Assembly (NCBI RefSeq): GCF_017875235.1
Contig: NZ_JAGGMI010000002.1
Coordinates: forward strand, 310,001-374,000
Direction: 5' to 3'
DNA: 64,000 nt
Source: Asticcacaulis solisilvae
GTDB lineage: Bacteria > Pseudomonadota > Alphaproteobacteria > Caulobacterales > Caulobacteraceae
The position numbers and the translations under genes are program-made. This document shows, in pieces, positions 1 through 9,170 of this stretch; position 1 is the stretch's first letter; every line of letters starts with the position of its first letter. A model generated the notes under the pieces. The model had not been told where the DNA came from, ran no database searches, and saw only the letters and a list, made by a program, of their open reading frames with translations.

Positions 1-1453
1 GCTCGATTTCGATGGCCTGGGCCAGGGTCGTCGGATTGGCCGGGTTGTTCGGCACCATCTTACACAGGCGATCGACCTGACCCAGCGGCAGTTGCATGAC
101 GCGGCCGGTGTCGCGCAGCACGGCGCGCGCCTGCAGCGTACCGAAGGTGATGATCTGGGCCACACGATCGCGGCCGTACTTTTCCTGGACGTAGGTAATG
201 ACCTCTTCGCGGCGTTCCTGGCAGAAGTCGATATCGAAGTCGGGCATCGAAACCCGTTCCGGGTTCAGGAAGCGTTCGAACAGCAGACCGAAACGCAGAG
301 GATCTAGGTCAGTAATGGTCAGCGCCCAGGCGACCAGCGAGCCGGCGCCAGACCCCCGGCCCGGTCCAACCGGCACCCCGTGATTTTTACCCCACTTGAT
401 GAAGTCCGAAACGATCAGGAAGTAGCCGGGAAAGCCCATCTTCTGGATGACGCCGATTTCGCGTTCCAGCCGCGCCCAATAGTCTTCCTCGGGGACAGCC
501 AGCTTGACCTGCTTCAGGCGCTCTTTCAGCCCCTCGCGCGCCTGATAGGCCAGTTCTTCGTCTTCGTTACGGCCATCGCCGGTATCGAAGCGCGGCAGGA
601 TGGGATCGCGCTTGCTGACCATGAAGGCGCAGCGACGGGCAAATTCGAGTGTGTTGTCACAGGCTTCCGGCAAGTCCTCGAACAGTTCCCGCATCGCCTT
701 GGCCGGCTTGAACCAGTGGTCCTTGGTCACCTTGCGGCGGTCATCAACCCCCAGGAAGGTACTGTCGGAAATACAGAGCAGGGCTTCGTGGGCGCGGAAC
801 AGGTCGGGCGAAGCAAAATAAGCGTCATTGGTCGCCACCAGCCCGACATCGTTCTCATAGGCGAATTCGACGAGGCCGATTTCAGCCGGGCCACCCTTGA
901 TGCCGCCGTGCGGCCCGCCGTCGTGGCGTTGCAGCTCGATGTAGAAACGGTCGCCAAAGACGTCGAGCATAGCCTTGAGCGCTGCCTTGGCCTCTTCCGG
1001 CTTGTTCTGGCGAAAGGCGATATCGACCGGGCCGTCAAAGCCGCCTGACAGCAGCAGCAGGCCTTCGTTGTTTTCAGCAATATAGTCCCAGGTGACGTGC
1101 GGTTCCTGGATGCCGTCATTGTCGACATAGGCCTTGGACGACAGTTTGGTGAGGTTGAGATAGCCCTGTTCGTTCTGGGCATAGAGGGCGACGGTCGGAA
1201 TGCGCGCCCAGTTCTCCTTAGGCACACCGCCGATTTCCTTTACCGGGATAGCGGCGCCGATGATCGGCTGAATGCCTGCATCCTTGCAGGCCTGGGAGAA
1301 TTCAAGGGCGCCGTAGAGATTGCAGCGGTCCGTAATGGCGACGGCCGGCATCTCATTCTTCAGCGCCAGCTTGCCCAGGTCGTAGGCCTTGATGGCACCT
1401 TCCAGAAGGGAATAAGCCGACCGCACCCTCAAGTGGACAAAGTCTTCGCTCAC
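1..1453 (-). CDS. dnaE: DNA polymerase III alpha subunit, 5' part (runs off the window)
   Basis: Catalytic subunit of the replicative DNA polymerase III holoenzyme. About 484 N-terminal residues are visible; the rest lies beyond base 1. The product opens with [18 protein letters not shown], the PHP domain of DnaE1-type polymerases, and near the window edge carries PDFDIDF, whose Asp residues bind catalytic metal. The start is a GTG at 1453, chosen because an AGGAGG lies six to seven bases upstream and no ATG fits the conserved N-terminus. A 29-codon ORF ends 31 bp upstream, so the two are probably co-transcribed. Identity is seen directly in the protein; assignment to DnaE1 rather than the mutagenic DnaE2 rests on the N-terminal sequence. 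Confidence 0.95.
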   Translation of the reverse strand, partial: MSEDFVHLRVRSAYSLLEGAIKAYDLGKLALKNEMPAVAITDRCNLYGALEFSQACKDAGIQPIIGAAIPVKEIGGVPKENWARIPTVALYAQNEQGYLNLTKLSSKAYVDNDGIQEPHVTWDYIAENNEGLLLLSGGFDGPVDIAFRQNKPEEAKAALKAMLDVFGDRFYIELQRHDGGPHGGIKGGPAEIGLVEFAYENDVGLVATNDAYFASPDLFRAHEALLCISDSTFLGVDDRRKVTKDHWFKPAKAMRELFEDLPEACDNTLEFARRCAFMVSKRDPILPRFDTGDGRNEDEELAYQAREGLKERLKQVKLAVPEEDYWARLEREIGVIQKMGFPGYFLIVSDFIKWGKNHGVPVGPGRGSGAGSLVAWALTITDLDPLRFGLLFERFLNPERVSMPDFDIDFCQERREEVITYVQEKYGRDRVAQIITFGTLQARAVLRDTGRVMQLPLGQVDRLCKMVPNNPANPTTLAQAIEIE

Positions 1454-1484
1454 AGCCGCCTCCTGACTTCAGGTCTTTTGCGAC

Positions 1485-1574
1485 TCACGCCGCCATGGAC
1501 AGAACCTGACACATAACGGTGACAAAAGCCGCTACGGAAGCGAAAGACAACACATGATGCAGGGCATTGACCAT
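1485..1574 (-). CDS. Putative 29-residue hydrophobic microprotein upstream of dnaE
   Basis: Unrecognised short ORF. It starts at ATG 1574 with an AGGAGT about eight bases upstream and ends with TGA 31 bp before the dnaE GTG. The peptide starts MVNALHHVLSFASVAAFVTV and continues with a hydrophobic Cys-containing stretch (VMCQVLSMAA), so nearly all of it could form one membrane helix. It could be a genuine microprotein, or a leader peptide whose translation influences dnaE. The good ribosome site and uninterrupted hydrophobic frame support it; no family is known to me. Confidence 0.45.
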   Translation of the reverse strand: MVNALHHVLSFASVAAFVTVMCQVLSMAA

Positions 1575-1630
1575 TTTTCCACTCCTATTTCCGGATCATA
1601 CCGCGGCCGTTCTGGACCGCTTTATGGCTA

Positions 1631-1707
1631 ATTCTTGTTTTGTTCTATATTCCGGTTTTGTTCTCACCGCAAATGCTTTTTGTGAATTACGGGAACAAAG
1701 TGTGAAA
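1631..1707. promoter_or_regulatory. Candidate operator region of dnaE with repeated LexA-like half-sites
   Basis: AT-rich stretch between lolD and the dnaE microprotein ORF. Two direct copies of ATTC-N7-GTTC start at 1631 and 1649, exactly 18 bp apart, and GAAC-N7-GAAA lies at 1693-1707. Each matches seven of the eight fixed bases of the alphaproteobacterial LexA site GTTC-N7-GTTC in one orientation. The motifs are seen directly; SOS control is only inferred, and the AT-rich composition raises the chance of random matches. Confidence 0.25.
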
Positions 1708-1726
1708 AGGGAGAAATTACAACGCT

Positions 1727-2428
1727 TTACGAAACGTGTTCCGGCGTAAACGGTACAAGTGTTCCGTTCTCCAGACGCACCACACGATCCATATGGCGCG
1801 CCAGTTCTAGATTGTGCGTGGCAATCAAGGCCCCTACGCCTTGCGCTTTCACGATCGCCTTCAGGGCGTCGAAAACCTGCTTTGACGTATCCGGGTCAAG
1901 ATTGCCGGTCGGTTCGTCCGCCAGCAGCAGACGCGGATTGTTGGCGAGCGCCCGCGCGATCGCCACACGCTGCTGCTCGCCGCCTGACAACTGCGCCGGC
2001 TGGTGTTCCAAACGTTCGCCCAGGCCCAGCGTCGTCAGGAGTTCACGCGCCCTCGCCTCGGCCTCACTGGCGCCGCGCCCCAGGATGCGTTGCGGCAGGG
2101 CGACATTGCCCAGCGCCGTATATTCCGGCAGCAGATGGTGGAACTGATAGACGAAACCGATCTTTTCCAGCCGCGCCCGCGTCCGCTGCTCTTCATTCGC
2201 GCTGTGGAAGTCCTGGCCGTCGATAGTCAGGCGCGCATTCGGCGCCGCTTCCAGCAGGCCCACGGCGTGCAGCAACGATGACTTGCCCGAGCCTGACGGC
2301 CCGACCAGACCAACGAATTCGCCGGCGGCGATATCAAGATCGACGCCATTGAGCACCGTCAAGGTGCGGCCTTCGCCGACCTTATAATCGCGATGCAGGT
2401 CGCGGAGCGAGAGGATCGGCTTACTCAT
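1727..2428 (-). CDS. lolD: Lipoprotein-releasing ABC transporter ATPase LolD
   Basis: ATPase of the LolCDE machine that extracts outer-membrane lipoproteins from the inner membrane and hands them to LolA. The 233 residues carry Walker A GPSGSGKS (43-50), Q-loop Gln95, signature LSGGEQQR (147-154), Walker B LLLADEP (167-173) and H-loop His205. LLLADEPTGNLD and the short linker-free form are typical of the LolD/MacB/FtsE group. It overlaps the end of lolC by 8 bp, showing translational coupling, and the partner permease settles LolD over FtsE or MacB. Length is normal. Confidence 0.93.
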   Translation of the reverse strand: MSKPILSLRDLHRDYKVGEGRTLTVLNGVDLDIAAGEFVGLVGPSGSGKSSLLHAVGLLEAAPNARLTIDGQDFHSANEEQRTRARLEKIGFVYQFHHLLPEYTALGNVALPQRILGRGASEAEARARELLTTLGLGERLEHQPAQLSGGEQQRVAIARALANNPRLLLADEPTGNLDPDTSKQVFDALKAIVKAQGVGALIATHNLELARHMDRVVRLENGTLVPFTPEHVS

Positions 2429-3704
2429 AGCGCAGCGCCTCCACGGGCTCGAGCTTGGCCGCCCACAACGACGGGAACAGGGTCGATACGCACGCCGCCA
2501 AAAGCGACGCGACGACGATGAAGGTTACCTCGACCGGATCCATCTTGGCGGGTACGTGGTCAAGGAAATAGACGTCCTTCGGGAACAGCTGCGTCTGGAA
2601 TACCCATTCCAGGAATTGCTGGATTTCGCGGATGAAGGTGCAGAACAGGACACCCAGCAACAGACCTGAGAAGGTCCCTGCCGCACCGATCATGCTGCCG
2701 GTAATGAAGAAGACCCGCGAAATCGCCGAACGCCCTGCCCCCATGGTGCGCAGGATGGCGATGTCGCGCGCCTTGTTCTTCACCAGCATGACGACGCCGG
2801 AAATGATGTTCAGCGAGGCGATGATAACGATAAAGAACAGGATGAACCCCATGGCGGCGCGTTCGACCTGAAGCGCGCCCCATAGCGAGCCGTTCGTCTG
2901 CGTCCAGTCCTGGAAAAGCGCCTTGTCGCCAGCGGCCTGCAGCAATTGCCCTCGCCAGGCCCCTATATCATAAGGGTTTGCGACCTTGATTTCGACCATA
3001 TCCCATTCGTCTTCGCGATCAAAGAAGAGCTGGGCCTGATTGAGCGGCAGATAAACAAAGGCGCGGTCGATCTCGCTGACCCCGCTGTGGAAGACGCCGC
3101 CAACAACATAAACAACCCGGCGCGGCGTAGCGCCAAAGGCGGTCGAACCGCCCGGTGAAACGAGTGTTACCTCATCGCCGGCGCGTAAGCCCATGCGATT
3201 GGCCAGGCCGTCACCGACCATGACGACATTGCCACCATAGTCGCCGATCCCGAACTGGCTCAGCGAGCCGTCCTCGATATTGTCGCGGATAATTGGTGTC
3301 TTCTTGAGGGTGTCAGGCTCGACGCCGCGCACATAGGCGCCGTCGATGTCGCCGTTCATGCTCTGGATCAGCGCGGCGCCGGTCAGGAAAGGCGCCGCCT
3401 GCGTGACGCCTGGTACGGCCTTGAGGCGCTTCAACATATCGTCGCGGTGCGCGAAGTCGTCCAGAGGCGCGCCATAGAGATAGCCATGCCCGCCGAAAGC
3501 CAGCAGGCGCGACAGCATTTCCTCGCGGAAGCCATTCATGATCGACATGGTCGAGATCAGGGCCGTGACGGCCAGGGCGATGCCGATATAGGAGATGATG
3601 GCGATGACGGCGATCCCGCCATCCTTCCGCCGCGTGCGCAAATAGCGCATGGCCAGGCTGAATTCCCAGGGACGGAAACCGAACAGCGCCTTCAAAAATC
3701 CCAT
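2421..3704 (-). CDS. lolC: Lipoprotein-releasing system permease LolC/LolE type
   Basis: Inner-membrane permease of the lipoprotein release system. The 427-residue protein has the MacB/FtsX layout: one TM helix near residues 28-50, a large periplasmic domain (about 55-275), then three TM helices, and a C-terminal EPVEALRYE tail that is characteristic of the family. The N-terminal EFSLAMRYLRTRRKDGG is the standard LolC/E opening. Only one permease is present beside lolD, as is usual in alphaproteobacteria, where one protein may serve as both subunits (LolF-like homodimer; inference). The stop overlaps the lolD start, and proS ends 5 bp upstream. Confidence 0.92.
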   Translation of the reverse strand: MGFLKALFGFRPWEFSLAMRYLRTRRKDGGIAVIAIISYIGIALAVTALISTMSIMNGFREEMLSRLLAFGGHGYLYGAPLDDFAHRDDMLKRLKAVPGVTQAAPFLTGAALIQSMNGDIDGAYVRGVEPDTLKKTPIIRDNIEDGSLSQFGIGDYGGNVVMVGDGLANRMGLRAGDEVTLVSPGGSTAFGATPRRVVYVVGGVFHSGVSEIDRAFVYLPLNQAQLFFDREDEWDMVEIKVANPYDIGAWRGQLLQAAGDKALFQDWTQTNGSLWGALQVERAAMGFILFFIVIIASLNIISGVVMLVKNKARDIAILRTMGAGRSAISRVFFITGSMIGAAGTFSGLLLGVLFCTFIREIQQFLEWVFQTQLFPKDVYFLDHVPAKMDPVEVTFIVVASLLAACVSTLFPSLWAAKLEPVEALRYE

Positions 3705-3709
3705 ATGTT

Positions 3710-5029
3710 TTAGGCCTTTGCCTTCGTCAGTTGCGCCAGGACTTCATCGAAATCAGCCGTGTGACGTTCGCCCGTGGCGCGGTTCTTGATCTCGACCTTG
3801 CCCTCAGCCAGTCCCTTGGGACCGATGATCAGCTGCCAGGGAATACCAATCAGGTCCATCGAGGCGAACTTGGCGCCGGGACGGTCATCGCGGTCGTCAT
3901 AGAGGACTTCGCGGCCGGCGGCGGCCAAGGCCTTGTAGGCCTTCTCACAGGCAGCATCGCAGGCTTCGTCGCCGGCGCGCAGGTTGATCAGGCCGACATC
4001 GAAGGGCGCCACGCTCTCCGGCCAGATGATGCCAGCTTCGTCGTGGCTGGCTTCGATGATCGCGCCCAGGAGACGCGAGACGCCGACGCCATAGGAGCCC
4101 ATGTGGACGGTGATTTCGCCTTCGGGGCCGTTGACAACCGCCTTCATCGGCTTGGAATACTTTTCGCCGAAGTAGAAGATATGACCGACCTCGATGCCGC
4201 GCGCCGACAGCTGCTTGTCGGCCGGGACGGCAGCGAAATCATCCGGATTGTGCATTTCTTCGGTCGCGGCATAGAGGCTGGTGCGGCCATCGACAATGCC
4301 TTGCAGGTCGTCCCAGTCGACGTCGTTGCCGGGCGTCGGCATGTCGACCAGGTCTCGGTGGCAGAAGACGGCGCTTTCGCCTGTGTCGGCCAGGATGATG
4401 AATTCATGGCTGAGATCGCCGCCGATGGGCCCCGTGTCGGCGCGCATCGGCACGGCCTTCAGGCCCATGCGTCCGAAGGTATTCAGATAGGCCACGAACA
4501 TGCGGTTATAGGCCTTGCGCGCCGAGGCTTCGTCGATGTCGAAGCTGTAGGCGTCCTTCATCAGGAATTCCCGGCCACGCATGACGCCGAAACGCGGGCG
4601 CTGTTCGTCGCGGAATTTCCACTGGATGTGATAGAGGTTCAACGGCAGGTCCTTGTAGGACTTGACCGTGCCGCGGAATATCTCGGTGATCATTTCCTCA
4701 TTGGTCGGCCCGTACAGCATTTCGCGCTCGTGACGGTCCTTGATGCGCAGCATCTCCTGGCCGTAGTCCTCGTAACGGCCGGATTCGCGCCACAGGTCAG
4801 CCAGTTGCAGGGTCGGCATCAACAGTTGAATGGCGCCGGCGCGGGCCATTTCTTCCTCGACGATCTTCTCGACCTTCTTCAGCACCTTCAGGCCCAGCGG
4901 CAGCCAGGCATAGATACCCGCGGCTTCCTGACGGATCATCCCGGTCCGCAACATCAGGCGATGTGAGACGATCTGGGCTTCAGAGGGGTTTTCCTTGAGA
5001 AGGGGCAGGAAGTAGCGCGACAGGCGCAT
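3710..5029 (-). CDS. proS: Proline-tRNA ligase, short alphaproteobacterial form
   Basis: Class II aminoacyl-tRNA synthetase that charges tRNA-Pro. The roughly 439 residues follow the short alphaproteobacterial architecture: motif 2 [17 protein letters not shown], motif 3 near [13 protein letters not shown], and a C-terminal anticodon-binding domain, but no long editing (INS) insertion of the E. coli enzyme. The start is set at the ATG encoding [12 protein letters not shown], the standard family N-terminus; an ATG four codons upstream (5041) is also open, and neither has a clear Shine-Dalgarno sequence. It sits 5 bp upstream of lolC and probably shares its transcript. Confidence 0.95.
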   Translation of the reverse strand: MRLSRYFLPLLKENPSEAQIVSHRLMLRTGMIRQEAAGIYAWLPLGLKVLKKVEKIVEEEMARAGAIQLLMPTLQLADLWRESGRYEDYGQEMLRIKDRHEREMLYGPTNEEMITEIFRGTVKSYKDLPLNLYHIQWKFRDEQRPRFGVMRGREFLMKDAYSFDIDEASARKAYNRMFVAYLNTFGRMGLKAVPMRADTGPIGGDLSHEFIILADTGESAVFCHRDLVDMPTPGNDVDWDDLQGIVDGRTSLYAATEEMHNPDDFAAVPADKQLSARGIEVGHIFYFGEKYSKPMKAVVNGPEGEITVHMGSYGVGVSRLLGAIIEASHDEAGIIWPESVAPFDVGLINLRAGDEACDAACEKAYKALAAAGREVLYDDRDDRPGAKFASMDLIGIPWQLIIGPKGLAEGKVEIKNRATGERHTADFDEVLAQLTKAKA

Positions 5030-5127
5030 GGGAGAATCCATTCGGTTGGGTATTAGGGCGCGCGCACCCTAAGCAGGTTTGGAAAAAGTGTCAGTCTTTT
5101 TCATGGCGAAGGCCGCCCGTGCAAGAC

Positions 5128-5388
5128 TTATTCGGTGCCCGGCAGCGGAATGTGCACGAAGAAGCTCAAACCCAGCAGCAAAGCCCACACAATAAGCGCG
5201 ACGATACTGTTGAGCTTGACCTTTTTCCACAGGTTCGGATTAACCGGAGCGCCCGGATCATTGCCCTTGATAACCTCGACGCCGGCCTCATGATGGCTGG
5301 GGTTGCCGCCGATCGGCAGGACGGCGAACAGGGTCACCCACCAGACCATGATGTAGATGGCGATCCAGGTGACGATGGCGGTGAACAT
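5128..5388 (-). CDS. DUF1467 family small membrane protein
   Basis: Small inner-membrane protein of 86 residues. An N-terminal helix (AIVTWIAIYIMVWWVTLFAV) is followed by the family-typical LPIGG segment, a polar loop containing NPNLWKK, and a second helix (SIVALIVWALLLGLSFF). The ATG at 5388 is preferred because GGAG lies seven bases upstream; an in-frame TTG two codons earlier is unlikely. The family is widespread next to proS in alphaproteobacteria but has no known function. It lies between argC and proS on the same strand. Confidence 0.8.
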   Translation of the reverse strand: MFTAIVTWIAIYIMVWWVTLFAVLPIGGNPSHHEAGVEVIKGNDPGAPVNPNLWKKVKLNSIVALIVWALLLGLSFFVHIPLPGTE

Positions 5389-5410
5389 GGGCAAACTCCG
5401 TCAGGCCGGG

Positions 5411-6343
5411 TTAAATCAAACCGAGGCCTTCATCGACACCTAGCACCAGATTGAGGTTTTGCACAGCCGCGCCCGACGCACCCTTGCCCAGGTTGTCGAA
5501 GACGGCAACCAGGTTGGCGGTCTGGGTGTTGTCGTCACCGAAGACGTGGATCAACAATTGATTGGTGTTGGCCAGTGCATCAGCGTCAACCGCCTTGGCG
5601 GCTTCACTTTCCTCAAGCGAGGCGACGCGGATAAAGCGCTCGCCGGCATAGTGCGCGGTCAGGATGCTGTGGATGCCGGCCAGGTCCGGTTCGTCCGGCA
5701 GCGCCCAAAGGTGCAGCGGCACTTCGACGATCAGGCCCTGCGCGAACTTCGCGACAGTCGGCGAGAAGATCGGCGGGTTTTCCAGGCCGGAATAGAGCTG
5801 CATTTCCGGCAGGTGCTTGTGCGTCAGGCCGGTGGCGTAGATGCGCTCACGCCCCGGCCCGTCTTCGAATTCTGCAATCATGGATTTGCCGCCGCCCGAA
5901 TAGCCGGTCAGCGACGACGCCGTGATCGGGAAGAAGGGCGGGATGATGCCCAGCTCGGCCAGCGGACGGACCAGGGCGATAAACCCCGTCGAATGACAGC
6001 CGGGATTACTGATGCGCTTGGAGGCTGCGATGACGTCGCGATGGCCTTCGGTCATCTCTGGAAAACCAAACGTCCAGCCGTCCTCGACGCGGTGGGCGGT
6101 CGAAGCGTCGATGACGCGGACATCGGGATTTTCGATCAGCGACACGGCTTCGCGCGCGGCATCGTCCGGAAGACACAGGATGACGGCGTCGGCGGCATTC
6201 AGCGCTGCCTTGCGGGCGTCGGCGTCCTTGCGCTTGTCTTCCGGCAGCCGGATCAGTTCGATGTCGGAACGATTCTGGAGACGCTCACGGATTTGCAGCC
6301 CCGTCGTGCCTACTTCGCCGTCGATGAATACCTTCTTCGTCAT
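5411..6343 (-). CDS. argC: N-acetyl-gamma-glutamyl-phosphate reductase, type 2
   Basis: Third enzyme of arginine synthesis: NADPH-dependent reduction of N-acetylglutamyl phosphate to the semialdehyde. The 310-residue length and N-terminus MTKKVFIDGEVGTTG (dinucleotide-binding loop at 9-15) mark the short type 2 form. The catalytic Cys116 lies in SNPGCHSTG, and a His-containing segment (THKHLPEM) fits the active-site His. The start has GGAG six bases upstream. It follows rplM-rpsI on the same strand, with a terminator between them, so it probably has its own promoter. Confidence 0.95.
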   Translation of the reverse strand: MTKKVFIDGEVGTTGLQIRERLQNRSDIELIRLPEDKRKDADARKAALNAADAVILCLPDDAAREAVSLIENPDVRVIDASTAHRVEDGWTFGFPEMTEGHRDVIAASKRISNPGCHSTGFIALVRPLAELGIIPPFFPITASSLTGYSGGGKSMIAEFEDGPGRERIYATGLTHKHLPEMQLYSGLENPPIFSPTVAKFAQGLIVEVPLHLWALPDEPDLAGIHSILTAHYAGERFIRVASLEESEAAKAVDADALANTNQLLIHVFGDDNTQTANLVAVFDNLGKGASGAAVQNLNLVLGVDEGLGLI

Positions 6344-6407
6344 GTGACTCTCCGAAACCCTAACTTTGCGCCGGGTTAAGCGCTTGCGCGGGAATAAACA
6401 AGCAAAA

Positions 6408-6439
6408 GAAAAAGCGCTCCGGTTGCCCGAAGCGCTTTC
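6408..6439 (-). terminator. Rho-independent terminator behind rplM-rpsI
   Basis: Read on the minus strand, AAGCGCTTCGGG and CCGGAGCGCTT pair around a short loop and are followed by TTTTTCTTTT. It lies 25 bp after the rpsI stop. Confidence 0.8.
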
Positions 6440-6463
6440 TGCATGAGTTTGTCGCTCGTGCGA

Positions 6464-6958
6464 TTAACGCTTCGAGAACTGGAACGAACGGCGAGCCTTT
6501 GCGCGGCCGTACTTCTTACGCTCGACAACGCGCGAGTCGCGGGTCAGGAAGCCGGCGGCCTTCAGAACCGGACGCAGGCCGGGTTCATAATAGGTCAGCG
6601 CCTTCGACAGGCCGTGACGGATGGCGCCGGCTTGACCCGACAGACCCGAACCGTGGACCGAAACGATGACGTCGAACTGCGAGGCGCGGTCCGTCAGGTT
6701 GAGCGGCTGGGCGATCATCATGCGCAGAACCGGGCGGGCGAAGTAGACTTCCTGCTCACGGCCGTTGATGATCCACTTGCCGGAACCCGGCTTCACCCAA
6801 ACGCGGGCGACGGCGTTCTTGCGCTTGCCGGTGGCATAGGCGCGGCCATACTTGTCCAGTTGCTGGACGCGCTCGACCTTGGTTTCAACCGGGTTGGACG
6901 ACAGCGAAGCCAGAGCTTCCAGGCCTTGACCGGTGGTTTGTTCTTGAACTTCGGCCAT
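6464..6958 (-). CDS. rpsI: 30S ribosomal protein S9
   Basis: Small-subunit protein whose C-terminal tail reaches the P-site tRNA. The 164 residues include [21 protein letters not shown] and end in [16 protein letters not shown], the invariant positively charged tail with the terminal Lys-Arg. The first 30 or so residues are an extension common in alphaproteobacteria. Its ATG follows the rplM stop by two bases, so translation is coupled to L13. Confidence 0.98.
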   Translation of the reverse strand: MAEVQEQTTGQGLEALASLSSNPVETKVERVQQLDKYGRAYATGKRKNAVARVWVKPGSGKWIINGREQEVYFARPVLRMMIAQPLNLTDRASQFDVIVSVHGSGLSGQAGAIRHGLSKALTYYEPGLRPVLKAAGFLTRDSRVVERKKYGRAKARRSFQFSKR

Positions 6959-6960
6959 TC

Positions 6961-7434
6961 TTAGACGCTCCGGACGTTCTTGCGGCTCAGGGCCTTGAAG
7001 TCGATGACTTCCGGCTGCTGGGCTTCGTGGGGGTGGGCTTCGCCGGCATAGATGCGCAGGTGCGTCATCTGGGCGCGGGCCAGCGGCGATTCCTTCGGCA
7101 GCATGCGCTCGACCGCCTTGGTCAGCACGCGCTCAGGGTACTTGCCGTCCAGCAGTTGGCCAAGCGTGCGCTGCTTGACGCCGCCGGGGTGGCCGGTGTG
7201 CCAGTAGAAGATTTCATTGTGCTTCTTGCCAGTCAGGTGCACCTTTTCGGCGTTGATCACGATGACATAGTCACCGGAATCGACGTTCGGGGTGTAGGTC
7301 GGCAGATGCTTGCCGCGAAGACGCATGGCGATGAAAGCTGCCAGGCGGCCGAGCACGGCATCCTGAGCGTCGATCACGATCCACTTCTTCTCGACATCGG
7401 CGGGCTTGAGAGCCGCGGTTGTGGACGTCAACAT
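6961..7434 (-). CDS. rplM: 50S ribosomal protein L13
   Basis: Early-assembly large-subunit protein. [19 protein letters not shown] and [11 protein letters not shown] are standard L13 motifs. The start at 7434 ([18 protein letters not shown]) gives 157 residues, the usual length, and has AAGGA eight bases upstream; a longer frame reaching 7518 has an N-terminus unlike any L13. It is the first gene of rplM-rpsI, with its promoter in the AT-rich gap shared with phoX. Confidence 0.97.
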   Translation of the reverse strand: MLTSTTAALKPADVEKKWIVIDAQDAVLGRLAAFIAMRLRGKHLPTYTPNVDSGDYVIVINAEKVHLTGKKHNEIFYWHTGHPGGVKQRTLGQLLDGKYPERVLTKAVERMLPKESPLARAQMTHLRIYAGEAHPHEAQQPEVIDFKALSRKNVRSV

Positions 7435-7566
7435 GAGAAATTCCTTGGATTGTCGCGCAAATGTAACCCTGCGCGGCGAAGAGGCGCGTCGTTTACAGGA
7501 GCACCCCCGCACTGTCAACGCATAATTTCACGCAAAATAGCCAAGATCGATATGATTTTATTGAGG

Positions 7567-7620
7567 AAATTTGACTTGGTATTAAATTACCGTCAATTTC
7601 CCCGTCAGATTTCGTCATAA
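7567..7620. promoter_or_regulatory. Inverted and direct repeats in the rplM/phoX intergenic region
   Basis: An imperfect inverted repeat, TTGACTTGGTA then TACCGTCAA around TTAAAT (7571-7595), is followed by GTCA tetramers starting at 7592, 7604 and 7614. Spacings of 12 and 10 average the 11-bp period of Pho boxes, and the downstream gene is a PhoX-type phosphatase. The motifs are seen; PhoB control is an inference and the match to CTGTCAT is poor. Confidence 0.25.
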
Positions 7621-7701
7621 AAGTTTGTTAGCTGTCCCCTATGCGACGGATAAGCTTTGGTCTAACCGTTTCACCCGACACAAAAAACTTCAGGTTCCCC
7701 A

Positions 7702-9129
7702 ATGTCCTTATCGCGTCGCCTCTTCCTGGCGGGTTCCGCCGTCACCTCCTTAGCCTTCATGGGCCTCAATGCCCGCGCCGCCGTCCGGCCGGCCGACCCC
7801 AAGAGCGATCCCGGCTATCGCAATGAGGTGGAAGGTTATGGCCGCCTGAAAGCCGATCCGAACGGACTGATCGAACTGCCCGAAGGCTTCAGCTATCGCA
7901 TATTCTCACGCCAGGGCGAAACCATGGACGATGGCCTGCTGGTGCCCGGCAAGCACGACGGCATGGCCGCCTTTGCGCATTCCGATCCGGACAAGGTCGT
8001 GCTGGTCCGCAACCACGAACTGAACCATAAGACGCGCAAGCTTTTCCCCGTCGGCGAGCAGGGCCAGGTCATGGACAAGCTCGACCGGAGCAAGGTCTAC
8101 GACTTCGCCGCAGACGACTTCCCGCTGGGCGGCGGCACTTCGACCCTGATCTACAACATCAAGACGCAAAAGCTGGAAAGCCATTACCTGTCGCTGACCG
8201 GCACCTCGACCAACTGCGCAGGCGGCCTGACGCCCTGGGGCTCATGGCTGACCTGCGAAGAAACCACCATCGGAACCGGCGATGGCGTCAAAAAGGACCA
8301 TGGCTGGGTCTTCGAAGTGCCTGCGGCGCACAAGGGCCTGGTCGATCCCCTCCCCCTGAAGGCCATGGGACGCTTTGACCACGAAGCGGTCTGCGTCGAT
8401 CCCCGCACGGGGATCGTCTACCTGACCGAGGACCGCCCCAACAGCCTGTTCTACCGTTTTATCCCGGCGCACAGGGGTGAGCTGCGTCACGGCGGCAAGC
8501 TCCAGGCCTTGGTGATCCGCGACGCCCCAAAGGCCGAAACCGGCAACCAGACCGCGACGCTGTGGAAGATGGGCGACCGCTTTGCGGCCTCATGGATCGA
8601 TCTAAAGAATGTCGAAAGCCCGGACGATACCCTGCGCGAAGAAGGCTTTGCACTCGGCGCTGCGCGTTTCGTGCGCGGCGAAGGCATTCACTGGGGCAAT
8701 GGCGAGTTGTTCTTTGCCTGCACCGCCGGCGGTCCGCACGGCTTCGGCCAGATCATGCGCTATACGCCGTCCGCGCATGAAGGCACCAACGATGAAGCCA
8801 GCCATCCGGGAACAATCGACCTGTTCGTCGAATCCGGTGACCAGACCGTGCTCGACTATGCCGACAATCTCACCGTCGCCCCTTGGGGTCACCTGTTCGT
8901 CTGCGAGGATCGCTACTCGGACGTGCTGGTCAATCACCTGCGCATCGTGACTCCGCAGGGCAAGGTCGCGACCTTTGCCAGCAATGTCGATAAGCTGAAT
9001 TCGGAGTTCGCCGGTGTGTGCTTCTCACCGGATGGTTCCACCCTGTTCGTGAACCTTCAGAGCAACGGCTGCACACTGGCGATTACGGGGCCTTGGAACA
9101 GCTTCAAGGACACGGCCGTACAGGCTTAA
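7702..9129 (+). CDS. phoX: Tat-exported PhoX-family phosphatase (DUF839)
   Basis: Likely secreted phosphatase releasing phosphate from organic esters; PhoX enzymes use Fe and Ca cofactors. The 475 residues begin with a twin-arginine signal (MSLSRRLFLAGSAV, Arg5-Arg6, cleavage after NARA). Family signatures include NCAGGLTPWGSWLTCEE (about 173-190) with both conserved Cys, ENRPNSLFYRF-like TEDRPNSLFYRF, and GPHGFGQI. Length is shorter than the 600-residue marine PhoX enzymes and fits the short DUF839 branch, so the exact substrate is uncertain. It is monocistronic, closed by a terminator shared with ctaA. Confidence 0.8.
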   Translation: MSLSRRLFLAGSAVTSLAFMGLNARAAVRPADPKSDPGYRNEVEGYGRLKADPNGLIELPEGFSYRIFSRQGETMDDGLLVPGKHDGMAAFAHSDPDKVVLVRNHELNHKTRKLFPVGEQGQVMDKLDRSKVYDFAADDFPLGGGTSTLIYNIKTQKLESHYLSLTGTSTNCAGGLTPWGSWLTCEETTIGTGDGVKKDHGWVFEVPAAHKGLVDPLPLKAMGRFDHEAVCVDPRTGIVYLTEDRPNSLFYRFIPAHRGELRHGGKLQALVIRDAPKAETGNQTATLWKMGDRFAASWIDLKNVESPDDTLREEGFALGAARFVRGEGIHWGNGELFFACTAGGPHGFGQIMRYTPSAHEGTNDEASHPGTIDLFVESGDQTVLDYADNLTVAPWGHLFVCEDRYSDVLVNHLRIVTPQGKVATFASNVDKLNSEFAGVCFSPDGSTLFVNLQSNGCTLAITGPWNSFKDTAVQA

Positions 9130-9133
9130 AGAT

Positions 9134-9170
9134 AAGGCCCTGTCTGTCCGGCAGAGAGGGCCTTTCTTTT
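9134..9170. terminator. Bidirectional terminator between phoX and ctaA
   Basis: AAGGCCCT pairs with AGGGCCTT around a 15-base loop, followed on the plus strand by TCTTTT. It separates two convergent genes. Confidence 0.75.

Noticed and set aside
380-1048. Long plus-strand frame opposite dnaE
   Set aside because: Shadow of dnaE codon bias; no family resemblance and the minus frame has PHP and PDFDIDF motifs.
1567-1749. 60-codon plus-strand ORF in the dnaE promoter gap
   Set aside because: Overlaps the microprotein ORF and lolD end; no ribosome site and composition follows the AT-rich gap.
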